In this document: positions 40,840 to 49,447 of the stretch, one piece after another
Layout: each line of letters begins with the position of its first letter
Numbering within the stretch: position 1 is the stretch's first letter
Assembly (NCBI RefSeq): GCF_011927665.1
Contig: NZ_JAATJA010000002.1
Span: 1,091,944 to 1,155,943 of the forward strand
Length of the DNA: 64,000 bases
Reading direction: 5' to 3'
DNA from: Desulfobaculum xiamenense
GTDB taxonomy: Bacteria > Desulfobacterota > Desulfovibrionia > Desulfovibrionales > Desulfovibrionaceae
The notes under the pieces: generated by a model
What the model was told of the DNA's origin: nothing
What the model saw: only the letters and a program-made list of their open reading frames with translations
Databases searched by the model: none
Position numbers and translations under genes: made by a program

Positions 40840-41733
40840 ATGTCACTTATCATCAACCATAACCTTATGGCCATGAACGCCGCACGAAATCTTGCAGTTT
40901 CGTTCGGCGCGCTGGCTGTGTCCACCCGGCGCCTGTCGTCCGGTCTGCGAGTGGGGCTCGCGGCCGATGACGCGGCAGGTCTGGCCGTCCGCGAGCTGAT
41001 GCGCGCGGACATCGCGTCGCTCAACCAGGGCGTGCGTAACGCCAACGACGCGATTTCACTCATCCAGACGGCCGACGGCGCACTCGCGGTCATTGACGAG
41101 AAGCTCATCCGCATGAAGGAGCTTGCGGAGCAGGCGGCGACTGGTACCTACAATTCGGACCAGCGCCTCGTCATCGATTCGGAGTATCAGGCCATGGCCT
41201 CGGAGATCACCCGTATCGCGAACGCCACGGACTTCAACGGCCTCGCGCTGTTGAATGGAAATCTTTCTGGAACCTCTCACGACGGGACAGGTCTTCAATC
41301 CACTGGCAAGTTGAAGATTCATTTCGGCACCGCGAATGACAGTGCCGAGGACTACTACTACGTCCAGATCGATACGGCGACGGCTTCGGCCCTTGGGCTT
41401 GGCACCGGTGCCGGCGCGACGAGCGAAGGCTACAGCGTGTCCACCCAGTCCGCGGCACAGAACGCGCTGGAGGGCATCAACGACGCCATCGTGTCCAAGG
41501 ACAACATCCGCGCCAAGCTCGGCGCCATCCAGAATCGGTTGCAGAACACCATCTCCAACCTACAGATCCAGTCAGAGAACTTGCAGGCTGCGGAATCGCG
41601 AATCTCGGACGTGGACGTCTCCACCGAAATGACGGAGTTCGTGCGTAACCAGATTCTTTCGCAGTCCGCAGTGGCCATGCTGGCACAGGCAAACGCCCTG
41701 CCGCGTATGGCGCTGACCCTGCTCGGAACATAG
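40840..41733 (+). CDS. fliC: flagellin
   Basis: 297 residues, the filament subunit exported by the flagellar type III apparatus. The conserved N-terminal D0/D1 region starts MSLIINHNLMAMNAARNL and includes 'LSSGLRVGLAADDAAGLAVRE'. The C-terminal D1/D0 region includes RISDVDVSTEMTEF and QSAVAMLAQANALPRMALTLL. The central variable domain is short (~135-215). The NHNLMAMNAARNL start is characteristic of Desulfovibrio-like flagellins. A strong AAGGAGG site precedes the ATG, and a sigma-28 promoter lies upstream. No other flagellar structural gene is adjacent, so this is a stand-alone transcription unit closed by a terminator. Confidence 0.97.
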   Translation: MSLIINHNLMAMNAARNLAVSFGALAVSTRRLSSGLRVGLAADDAAGLAVRELMRADIASLNQGVRNANDAISLIQTADGALAVIDEKLIRMKELAEQAATGTYNSDQRLVIDSEYQAMASEITRIANATDFNGLALLNGNLSGTSHDGTGLQSTGKLKIHFGTANDSAEDYYYVQIDTATASALGLGTGAGATSEGYSVSTQSAAQNALEGINDAIVSKDNIRAKLGAIQNRLQNTISNLQIQSENLQAAESRISDVDVSTEMTEFVRNQILSQSAVAMLAQANALPRMALTLLGT

Positions 41734-42052
41734 GGACGCTACGAGCGGCATCCGTGCCGCATTCGAGATCGGCTTGTTTGTCGTCCGTACCGACCGGCCC
41801 CACGCCACGCACAGGCGGAACCTTCACGGTTCCGCCTGTTTCATGTTGGTGACGGGAAAACTTGTGCTTTTGCCATGTTGATATTATTCAGGACTTCGCG
41901 GTGCCGGATGCGATGTATCCGGTGCCCGAGGCGTGGTGTCGTGCGTGGCGCATGCCCTGTGATGGGTGCTGCGTCGTGTGCGCGGTCCGAGTGCGCGCCA
42001 TGGTGCGTCCGAGGCCCGGTCCGTTGCTGGCCATACAACATGGACGCGGTGC
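41734..42052. other. gap between fliC and the sensor kinase gene
   Basis: This 319-bp space holds the fliC terminator and the presumed control region of the kinase gene. Because the kinase frame stays open upstream to 41966, a longer N-terminus is possible. No other gene is recognisable. Confidence 0.4.
41811..41841 (+). terminator. terminator after fliC
   Basis: A 12-bp perfect stem, ACAGGCGGAACC / GGTTCCGCCTGT, around TTCAC, followed by only three T residues. Confidence 0.7.
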
Positions 42053-44503
42053 ATGTCGAAGGGGCCCCGTTTTTCAGTCGGCAGGGATATTCTGCTCATC
42101 GTCACGGTGGCCATCGCGTCCGCGGCCGTGGCGCTGTGGCTGGTGTCCGCACGGGGCATTGGCGACGTTGGTGAGTTCGCCGCGTCCGTCAACGAACGCA
42201 ACATCGGCATGCTCGCCTCGCAGTATCTGGCGCGCTCCGTGCGCGAGCGAGCGGAGCGCTACGATGTGCTGTTTCGCAGCGCGCAGGGGCAGGTCGAGTC
42301 CGCCGCGGGGATGGCGGCGCTGCTTCTGGCGAGGGCTGATGCCGACGCGGCCACGTCCTCGGCGCTCGACACTTTCGCCTACGACGCCCACAAGGGCATC
42401 TTCCACAATGGGGCCGCCAGCCGCGTATCCTGCGCCTACTGGGGCGGCCCGATTCTTGATTCGGGCATTCGCGACCGAATCGCCACGCTTTCCCTTCTCG
42501 ATCCGCTTCTCGAATCCGCCACGCTGCGCCTGCCGTGCGTCGCCGGTGCGTGGATTCTGCTCGAAAGCGGCATCCTTCGCTATTCTCCGAACATTCAGCT
42601 TGCCGAGAGAATGCCCCCGGTCGCGAACTTCGATTATCGCGACGACCACTGCTACCGCATAGCGCATCCCGACGCGAATCCGAAGGGGCGGACAGTGTGG
42701 AGCGAACCCTACGTAGATACCGTCGGTCAGGGGCTTGTGGTTACCGTCGCCTCGCCGATTCACGCTGGGAATGGAGCTTTTCTCGGCGTGGCGGGGATGG
42801 AGTTCTCGCTTGATGGAATGGTCGCGGAAATACTGCGCAGTTCGGCCAACTGGGACGACTTTGGCCTGCTTGTGGATGCGGCGGGGAGGGTGCTCGGCGT
42901 GTCCTCTGGCCGGGCGGACCTTCTTGGGCTTGATGTTGAAAGACCGCAGACGCTGGTTCCTGGTGCGCCGCTTAACGTCTGGCTTGCCCAATCCCACGAG
43001 CCGGACGTGCGGGCCATAGCGCAGGACCTGCGGACTCCTGGTTCGGGCGTACGGACCATCGTCCTGCGCGGGGAGCGACATCTTGTAGCCTTCCATCACA
43101 TGGCGTCCACCGGCTGGAATTATGCGACAGTCGTTCCCGAGGCGACGCTTTTGTCCTCCGTCACCGTGACCCGTGCGGCTATGGCCGAAACGGTTCGGGC
43201 GGCTCTTGCCCGACATCTGCTGCTGGCCGTGGGCGTGGGGGCATTGACCCTCGCCTTGCTGCTGGTTTTCGTGGGGCGCAGGGTGCTTGCGCCGGTGCGT
43301 AGGTTGAGCGCCGCGACGAAAGCCGTGGCGGCGGGCGATCTGGAGTCGCGCATCACCGGCTTTCGTGACGACGAGTTCGGGCAGCTCGCGCAGGCGTTCA
43401 ACGCCATGACCCGCGACCTTGGGCGCAGCCGCGACATGCTCGCCCGCGCCGAGGCCGGATACCGCAGCATTTTCGAGAACGCGGTGGAAGGCATCTATCA
43501 GACGTCGGCCGACGGGCGTTTCTTGAGCGCCAACCCGGCGCTGGCGAACATCCTCGGCTACGATTCGCCCGAACAACTGGTTCGCGAGGTCAATCACGTG
43601 GGCCTGCAAATTTACGTGGACCCTGCGGATCGGGACTGCTTCCTCGAACGCATGCGCAGCGGGGCGGATTTTTTCTGTTTCGAGGCGCGGCTGCGGCGGC
43701 GCGACGGGGCGCATATCTGGGCGCGCTGGCACGGGCGGAGCATACTCGGCCCCGATGGGGAGATCGAATCTTTCACAGGGCTGTTGGAGGACGTCACCGA
43801 ACGGCGCATGGCCGAGGAGCGCATCCATGCCCTGAATCGCGAATTGCTCCTCGCGCAGGAGCACGAGCGCAAGCTCGTGGCTCTGCACCTGCACGATAAC
43901 GTGGCGCAGAATCTGTCATTCCTCAAGATCCAGGCGCTGCTCATTGCGGAGTCGGCTGACGGTAGCGACTGCGACATGGATGATTTTCTGCGCGTGCTGT
44001 CCGAGACCATCGACGCGGTGCGCAACATGGCCTACGAACTCCGCCCGTCCGGACTCGACGAGTTGGGCCTTGCGCGGGCGCTGGAACTTTATTGTAACGA
44101 ATTCGCCGAGCGTTCGGACGTAGAGGTCGATTTTTCCGCCGCAGGCATCGAGGAAACGGGGATCACGTCTGAAATGTCCATCCATAGCTTCAGAATCGTG
44201 CAGGAAGCCCTGCGCAACGTGGAGCGGCATTCCGGCGCGGGGCGGGTTCAGGTGAAGCTTGTCGCGTCGCACCCCAACCTCATCATGCGCATTCGCGACG
44301 ACGGCTGCGGATTCGATGCCGAAGCGCAACTGAAAGTTGCTGCGCGGTCGCGGCGGATGGGCCTGCAGGGCATGCGCGAAAGGGCGCGGCTGATGGGTGG
44401 GGACTTGCGCATCGTGGCCGGGACCGGGCGCGGCACGTCCATCGTTGTCGAGTGTCCGCTGTCCGGTGCGTGGGCACCGGCTGCCGGTCAGTGCGCCGTG
44501 TGA
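42053..44503 (+). CDS. NarX-type sensor histidine kinase with double Cache, HAMP and PAS domains
   Basis: 816 residues from the chosen ATG. TM1 is at ~12-32. A periplasmic double-Cache-like sensor covers ~35-385 ('WSEPYVDTVGQGLVVTVASPI'). TM2 (~388-408) is followed by HAMP (~409-460) and one PAS domain (~465-590, 'RSIFENAVEGIYQTSADGRF'). The HisKA_3 phosphoacceptor is H614 in LHLHDNVAQNLSFLK. The HATPase domain has IVQEALRNVERHSG, IRDDGCGFD and MGLQGMRERARLMGG. Kinases of this type pair with LuxR/NarL-family response regulators, but none is encoded nearby, so it is an orphan here. The ligand is unknown. The start is uncertain: the ribosome-binding site is weak and GTG at 41966 is an in-frame alternative. 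Confidence 0.88.
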   Translation: MSKGPRFSVGRDILLIVTVAIASAAVALWLVSARGIGDVGEFAASVNERNIGMLASQYLARSVRERAERYDVLFRSAQGQVESAAGMAALLLARADADAATSSALDTFAYDAHKGIFHNGAASRVSCAYWGGPILDSGIRDRIATLSLLDPLLESATLRLPCVAGAWILLESGILRYSPNIQLAERMPPVANFDYRDDHCYRIAHPDANPKGRTVWSEPYVDTVGQGLVVTVASPIHAGNGAFLGVAGMEFSLDGMVAEILRSSANWDDFGLLVDAAGRVLGVSSGRADLLGLDVERPQTLVPGAPLNVWLAQSHEPDVRAIAQDLRTPGSGVRTIVLRGERHLVAFHHMASTGWNYATVVPEATLLSSVTVTRAAMAETVRAALARHLLLAVGVGALTLALLLVFVGRRVLAPVRRLSAATKAVAAGDLESRITGFRDDEFGQLAQAFNAMTRDLGRSRDMLARAEAGYRSIFENAVEGIYQTSADGRFLSANPALANILGYDSPEQLVREVNHVGLQIYVDPADRDCFLERMRSGADFFCFEARLRRRDGAHIWARWHGRSILGPDGEIESFTGLLEDVTERRMAEERIHALNRELLLAQEHERKLVALHLHDNVAQNLSFLKIQALLIAESADGSDCDMDDFLRVLSETIDAVRNMAYELRPSGLDELGLARALELYCNEFAERSDVEVDFSAAGIEETGITSEMSIHSFRIVQEALRNVERHSGAGRVQVKLVASHPNLIMRIRDDGCGFDAEAQLKVAARSRRMGLQGMRERARLMGGDLRIVAGTGRGTSIVVECPLSGAWAPAAGQCAV

Positions 44504-44583
44504 CGCCTCCCGCCGTGCAATGGGCCTACGGCGCGACGCGTTCCGCCTCTTCCATCCCGTTGCGAAGTGATGCATGTAGGGGC

Positions 44584-44976
44584 ATGCGTACACGATATTC
44601 CGACATCGAATCCTATGTGACCAAGGACGGTTCCATTATTCGGGAACTCATGCATCCGCAGGTGCACGGCAACGCGAAACAGAGCCTCGCCGAGGCCACC
44701 GTTCCGCCGGGAGCGACAACCATGGCGCATGTGCATCATCGGACCGAGGAGTTGTATCACGTCGTCAGCGGACGGGGGCGGATGTTTCTCGGTGACGACG
44801 CCTTCGAGGTCAGGCCCGGCGACACCGTGTGCATCGCACCCGGAACGCGCCACAGCATTGTCAATGTGGGCGACGATGACCTTCGCGTGCTGTGCTGTTG
44901 CTCTCCGGCCTATGCGCACGATGACACGGAGCTTGTGCCGGGGGCGGATGACGGCGTTTCCGACAAGGAGTCATGA
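44584..44976 (+). CDS. cupin-domain protein
   Basis: 130 residues, single cupin_2 barrel. Metal-binding motif 1 includes HVHHRTEELYHVVSGRGRM and motif 2 'GDTVCIAPGTRHSIVN', giving a normal His/His/Glu/His site. Such proteins range from sugar isomerases to dioxygenases and small-molecule binders, and the substrate cannot be told. The ATG has AGGGGC just upstream; the frame is open earlier but overlaps the kinase gene end. It ends 32 bp before the tautomerase start. Confidence 0.82.
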   Translation: MRTRYSDIESYVTKDGSIIRELMHPQVHGNAKQSLAEATVPPGATTMAHVHHRTEELYHVVSGRGRMFLGDDAFEVRPGDTVCIAPGTRHSIVNVGDDDLRVLCCCSPAYAHDDTELVPGADDGVSDKES

Positions 44977-45008
44977 CGGTCGAGAGACCGGGGAGCGTGG
45001 AGGAGTGC

Positions 45009-45353
45009 ATGCCCTATGTGAATGTGGCCCTGAATATGGAGATGAGCGACGAGGACGCGCGGGCGTTGGCGGAAAAGGTTTCGGCGTTGGCCAGCGAGCT
45101 CACGGGCAAGCCCGAGCGCTGGATCATGGCCCGCGTGGAGCCGGGATGCGCCATGTGCCACGGCGGGAGCTTTGCCCCCGCCGCATTCGTGGAATTCAAG
45201 AGTATAGGACTGGATGAGGGCGACTGCGGACGGCTGTCGCGCGGGGTGTGCGGTCTGCTGTCGCGGGAGGCGAAAGTGGCACCCGAGCGCGTGTACATCG
45301 AGTTCAAGACGCTACACGGCCACCTGTTCGGTTGGAACGGCGGAACGTTTTAG
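45009..45353 (+). CDS. MIF-family (phenylpyruvate tautomerase-like) protein
   Basis: 114 residues. The tautomerase superfamily uses an N-terminal proline exposed after Met removal, and the protein begins MPYVNVALNM, so the ATG with GGAGG upstream is preferred over one 36 bp earlier. The MIF signature continues with a GGSFAPAAFVEFKSIG segment and ends ERVYIEFKTLHGHLFGWNGG, close to MIF's C-terminus. A CxxC (C47-A-M-C50) is present just before GGS. Homotrimer expected. The physiological substrate is unknown in bacteria. Its stop overlaps the stop of the opposing Fe-S gene by 4 bp (tail to tail). Confidence 0.86.
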   Translation: MPYVNVALNMEMSDEDARALAEKVSALASELTGKPERWIMARVEPGCAMCHGGSFAPAAFVEFKSIGLDEGDCGRLSRGVCGLLSREAKVAPERVYIEFKTLHGHLFGWNGGTF

Positions 45354-46498
45354 CCGCGTTGGAGACGCGTGCGCATGTCGCGTACGACGAGCGTTTTGCG
45401 GAAGAATCGTTTGAGCAGCAACCTGTTGAGGTAGGTCAACGGGGCGCGGGCGATGCGTGCGCGTCCGGCCAGCGTGCGTTGCGGATCGAGAACGAGGTCG
45501 AGCACATGCATGGTCGGCCCGTGGGGCGCAAGCCTGTTCACGCAGCCTGCGCAGGACGTGATCATGGGCAGCCCGTCGGCTTCGGCGGTTCTGCGCCGCG
45601 CCCATTCGAGGGCGAGGTCCGGGGCGACGAGGCAGGCGGCTCCGCCTTCGCCGCAGCACAGGGTGTGCGGGCCGTTGTGCTGCATTTCGGTCAACTCGCA
45701 TCCGGTCCTGCGCACGAGTTCGCGTACGGCGGCCTGTGCGGCCTCGTCGTGGCGCAGGACGCAGGGGTCGTGCACGGTGACGCGGGCGCGGGTTTCGGGA
45801 GCTTCGCTCGGCAGGTTTTGGGTCAGCAGTTCGTAGACGGTCTGCGGGCGCAGCGCGTTGCCGTAGCGTTCGAACATGGCCTGACAACTCGGGCAGGCGG
45901 TCAGCACGCGGCGCACGCCGCGTTCGACGAGCCAGTCGCGCATGTCGTCGAACATGGCGTGGAAGGCCTCGTCACGACCGAGGTCGTGCGAGGGCTTGGC
46001 GCAACAGTCGAGGACGATGCCGAGGGCGGGGACGTGCTCCGCCAGCATGGAGAAAAGGCGGCGCACTGCGGCGGGGCGGGTCCCGGCGAGGGTACAGCCC
46101 GGAAAGAGCACCGTGTCGCAGCCTTCGGGCAGGCCGTACCACGAATAGCGCGGCGAGGTGCCACGGCGCTCGTAGTTCAGCACCCGGGAGTGCGTGGGGC
46201 TGATGCCTGTGCCGCGCCGTACGGCGTCCCTGCGCAGTTCGAGGAACATTTCGCGAGGGGAGACCTGCGTCGGGCAGACCGCGTCGCACAGGCCGCACAG
46301 GCTACACTCGTAGGCCGCTGCGCTCAGGTCGTCGCCCTGGGCCACGGCCTCGGCGATGCGCCCCGGTGAGCCGAGTCGTTTGAGCAGGGCGCATTGGCGC
46401 TGGCATTTGCCGCAATGCATGCAGCCCTCGCGCAGCAGCCGAAGCTGCCGCGCGAGGGCGGTTTCGTTTGATGGGGTGGGAGTTTCGCTATCCGGCAT
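45350..46498 (-). CDS. (Fe-S)-binding protein with two [4Fe-4S] ferredoxin motifs and two CCG domains (GlcF/HdrD-like)
   Basis: 382 residues, soluble. Two CxxCxxCxxxC clusters occur near the N-terminus (C26, C29, C32, C36 and C65, C68, C71, C75). Two cysteine-rich CCG domains follow: 'FPGCTLAG', 'DCCAKPSHD' and ACPSC in the first; VHDPCVLRHD, LCCGEGGAAC and SCAGC in the second. This is the layout of glycolate oxidase GlcF, HdrD and LutA/LldE-type electron-transfer subunits. No FAD-linked dehydrogenase is adjacent, so the electron donor is unknown. It follows the U32 peptidase gene by 15 bp on the same strand, so they are probably co-transcribed. The hydrophobic/basic C-terminus shows no clear membrane helix. 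Confidence 0.87.
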   Translation of the reverse strand: MPDSETPTPSNETALARQLRLLREGCMHCGKCQRQCALLKRLGSPGRIAEAVAQGDDLSAAAYECSLCGLCDAVCPTQVSPREMFLELRRDAVRRGTGISPTHSRVLNYERRGTSPRYSWYGLPEGCDTVLFPGCTLAGTRPAAVRRLFSMLAEHVPALGIVLDCCAKPSHDLGRDEAFHAMFDDMRDWLVERGVRRVLTACPSCQAMFERYGNALRPQTVYELLTQNLPSEAPETRARVTVHDPCVLRHDEAAQAAVRELVRRTGCELTEMQHNGPHTLCCGEGGAACLVAPDLALEWARRRTAEADGLPMITSCAGCVNRLAPHGPTMHVLDLVLDPQRTLAGRARIARAPLTYLNRLLLKRFFRKTLVVRDMRTRLQRG

Positions 46499-46513
46499 GC
46501 CGTTCGGTGCGGG

Positions 46514-48562
46514 CTAGAGGAGCTTGAGGTCCCAGTTGAAGGTGCTGACGCGCGAGGCACGCTGGACGTCGCGCGGCTTCATCTCGTGCATATGGACGAA
46601 GGCGCTGTATCCGGCGCGGCTCAGTTCGGCTTCCTTGTCGCGCAGGTCGATGCCCCAGCCGGGGTAGATCCAGTGGTTCTGGCCGTAGCGGCGGACCCAG
46701 CAGATTTCCCTCATGGGGCTGGCGATGGGGCGCTCGGTCTTTGCGCCTTCAAGGGGAATGCGCGTGATGCCAAGCGGCCACTGGCCGGTGGTTACGAAGC
46801 CGATGGGCAGCGGCGAGGTATGGCCCAGTTCCAGCGCGTCGTCGCGGCTGAGTTCCGGGCTGGCGATGGCACCAGCGAAGCCCATGTCGGCCAGCCATTC
46901 GAGGGCCAGCGGATTGGCGATGTTGCAGAACGGACCGGCCCACAGGACGAGACCTTCCTCGGTCTTGGCCTTGCTGCACGACTTGCGGAAGTCCTTGGAC
47001 TTGCGCTTGAGGGCAAGGGCGCGGGGCAGGCGGGGCATGGTGTCCGGGAACAGGGACATCTGCCACGGAGCGCCGAGCACGAAGCGCCGAGCACCGCCGG
47101 TGACGATGCGCGAGATGGTCTCGCGCCATTCCTGCTCCTCGTTGGGCCAGATGACCGGCGGCAGCCACCACCACACGCGCATGGCCAGACCGGGCTTCAC
47201 CTCGCGCGAGGACGAGGGCGTGAGCCACAGGCCGGAGCCGTCGTTGAGCTTGTTTTCGCCCTGCTTGCGCGAGACGTGCAGATGCAGCGGACGCGACATG
47301 CCCTTTGCCGGGCGGGGCATCTTCGGCTCGAATTCCGAAGGGCCGGACGGCTGGACGCGGATGCCTTCCAGCTCGCGTTCCAGAGCGTTCAGCGCGCGGG
47401 AGAGTTCCGGCTCGCGTCGGTCGATGAGAAATACCGAGCTACCAAGGCGCGGCGGCTTGCCTTCGGCGAGGAAGTCGAGGCGGCCGCCCTTGGGCACGCT
47501 CTTGCGGACCTTGATGATCTGGTGACCGGGTTCGTCCTCGAAGCCCACGCGGATGAGGTCGCCCGAAATGAGCGGCACGCGCGGCGTGATTTGCAGCTTG
47601 CGCGTGCGGGCATTGCCGAGCTTGTCGATCATGAGACCGGATGCGGTCTGCCGGGCCGGATCGGTGGGCACGTAGGGGCGCTGGGGCAGGAACATGTAGT
47701 GCGAACCCCTGCGGCCGAGGGACTGTTCGAGTAGCGAGAGGGCGGTCTTGCGGGCTTCTGGATCGTCACCCTTATCGCGCAGCAGCTTGTAAGCGCTGAC
47801 GGTGTAGTAGACGTAGTGCGGGCCCTTGCGGCGGCCTTCGATCTTCCACGAGCGGACCTCGGGCACGTCGCGCAGGGTGCGCACGAGCACGTCGAGGGAG
47901 AGGTCGTTGCACGAGAAGAAGCTGCCGGTATTGCTGCCCTGGCTGTACTGGCGGCGGCAGGGCTGCACGCAGCGCCCGCGCAGGCCGCTCTTTCCGCCGA
48001 GGAAGCTGCTCCAGTAGCAACGGCCGGACACGTTGTAGCACAGGGCACCGTGCACGAAGACCTCAAGGTCGAGATTTTCCGGGCAGGCCTTGGCACAGGC
48101 GCGGATTTCGTCGATGTTGAGTTCGCGCGGCAGCACCACGCGGTCCACGCCGAGGCGCTCGCGGATCATGGCCAGAGCGGCGGGCGAACCGGCGTTGGCG
48201 AGGGTGGAGAGATGAATCTCGCCCGCGAAGCCTGTTTGCCGTGCGAGCTTGACCATCCCGGCATCCTGTACAATAAGTGCCGCCGGACGCACATGCCTGT
48301 TCAGCCTGTCGATGAGGCGACCGGCCGCTTCGGCCTCGCCCGGCTTGAGCATGGTGTTCATGGCCACGTGCACGCGGCAGTTTTTCGCCGCGGCTAGTTC
48401 GGTCAGGGCGGCCAGTTCGGTTATGGAGAAGTTTCCGGCCTGCGCACGGGCTGAAAAGTTTTTCAGACCGAGGTAGATGGCGTCGGCTCCGGCGGCAAGA
48501 GCCGCGAGGAAGGCCGCGCGATCGCCCGCGGGGGCCAGAATTTCGGGAAGTGTTGTATTCAT
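46514..48562 (-). CDS. peptidase U32 family protein
   Basis: 682 residues. The N-terminal TIM-barrel-like U32 domain (MNTTLPEILAPAGDRAAF, 'DAIYLGLKNFSARAQAGNF') carries the four-cysteine signature C175-x6-C182-x15-C198-x3-C202 around HGALCYNVSGRCYW, which in RlhA/TrhP-type proteins holds an Fe-S cluster. A long C-terminal extension (~330-682) has a beta-barrel-like part and a DUF3656-like region with no recognised catalytic residues. Well-studied members modify rRNA or tRNA (5-hydroxylation) rather than acting as proteases, so an RNA-modification role is plausible. The ATG is preceded by AGGCGA. It is divergent from pyrK by 69 bp and co-directional with the Fe-S gene. Confidence 0.86.
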   Translation of the reverse strand: MNTTLPEILAPAGDRAAFLAALAAGADAIYLGLKNFSARAQAGNFSITELAALTELAAAKNCRVHVAMNTMLKPGEAEAAGRLIDRLNRHVRPAALIVQDAGMVKLARQTGFAGEIHLSTLANAGSPAALAMIRERLGVDRVVLPRELNIDEIRACAKACPENLDLEVFVHGALCYNVSGRCYWSSFLGGKSGLRGRCVQPCRRQYSQGSNTGSFFSCNDLSLDVLVRTLRDVPEVRSWKIEGRRKGPHYVYYTVSAYKLLRDKGDDPEARKTALSLLEQSLGRRGSHYMFLPQRPYVPTDPARQTASGLMIDKLGNARTRKLQITPRVPLISGDLIRVGFEDEPGHQIIKVRKSVPKGGRLDFLAEGKPPRLGSSVFLIDRREPELSRALNALERELEGIRVQPSGPSEFEPKMPRPAKGMSRPLHLHVSRKQGENKLNDGSGLWLTPSSSREVKPGLAMRVWWWLPPVIWPNEEQEWRETISRIVTGGARRFVLGAPWQMSLFPDTMPRLPRALALKRKSKDFRKSCSKAKTEEGLVLWAGPFCNIANPLALEWLADMGFAGAIASPELSRDDALELGHTSPLPIGFVTTGQWPLGITRIPLEGAKTERPIASPMREICWVRRYGQNHWIYPGWGIDLRDKEAELSRAGYSAFVHMHEMKPRDVQRASRVSTFNWDLKLL

Positions 48563-48631
48563 TCTGCTTCGCCTGTAGTTTTCGGTGGAGCGTTCAATTA
48601 ACGCGACGGCGACCAATAAGGGATTGCATCG

Positions 48632-49429
48632 ATGATTGCAAATGCATGTACTGACGTGAGGGTACGGTCCTTGACCCGTTTCGGCAAGGAAGGGTTTGAC
48701 GGAGACTTCTTCGAGCTGGTGCTCGAACACCCCGATCCGCAAAGCCCCGCCTGGAGAAATTGGAAACCCGGCCAGTTCGTGATGGTCCGTCCCACGGCGT
48801 GGGAGCACAATCCCCTGTGGGGTCGCCCGTTCTCCATTTATCGTGCGGATGAGGACGGATTGTCCGTTTTTTTCCAGATCGTGGGGCGCGGAACCGAGCG
48901 CCTTGCTAAGCTCGAACCCGGCGACGAGGTCACCGTGTGGGGCCCGCTTGGCAACACCTTCGCCGTGCGTGAGGATGCGCCCACGCTTATCCTTGCCGGG
49001 GGCATCGGCCTTGCGCCGTTCGCCGAGTACGTGCGCAGGCATCCGCATCCCGAGAATCTGAAGGTCGTCTTCGGCCATCGTCCGCCCGTGGAGTGCTACC
49101 CCCTCGCGAAGATGGCCGAGCGCGTGAGCTGCCAGTCCTGCCGCGAAACCTGTCCCGCCGATCTCGATGATTTCATCGCCCTGCTCGGGCGGGTCATTCC
49201 CGACTACTGCCGGGACGGACTCGTGCTGGCCTGCGGCCCGATGCCGTTCCTGAAGACCGTGCAGCGCATCGTCGCCGAGCATGGCGGAAAGGCCCAGCTT
49301 TCCCTTGAAAATCGCATGGCCTGCGGCGTTGGCGCCTGCCTTGGCTGCGTGTGCGACCACAAGGAGGAAGGTCCGGTGTCCGTCTGCGCTCGCGGTCCCG
49401 TGTTCTGGTCGGACGAGATTACCTTCTAA
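48632..49429 (+). CDS. pyrK: dihydroorotate dehydrogenase electron transfer subunit
   Basis: 265 residues. An FAD-binding ferredoxin-reductase domain ('WKPGQFVMVRP', RPFSIY), an NAD-binding domain (LILAGGIGLAPF) and a C-terminal [2Fe-2S] site CGVGACLGCVC plus C252. It passes electrons from dihydroorotate oxidation in PyrD to NAD+. An extra cysteine trio (C167, C170, C174 in RVSCQSCRETCP) lies in the NAD domain, as CxxCxxxC, which standard PyrK proteins lack as far as I recall. It is immediately upstream of pyrD (18 bp), as usual. It is divergent from the U32 gene. Confidence 0.93.
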   Translation: MIANACTDVRVRSLTRFGKEGFDGDFFELVLEHPDPQSPAWRNWKPGQFVMVRPTAWEHNPLWGRPFSIYRADEDGLSVFFQIVGRGTERLAKLEPGDEVTVWGPLGNTFAVREDAPTLILAGGIGLAPFAEYVRRHPHPENLKVVFGHRPPVECYPLAKMAERVSCQSCRETCPADLDDFIALLGRVIPDYCRDGLVLACGPMPFLKTVQRIVAEHGGKAQLSLENRMACGVGACLGCVCDHKEEGPVSVCARGPVFWSDEITF

Positions 49430-49447
49430 CGGAGAAGTCGCAAGATT

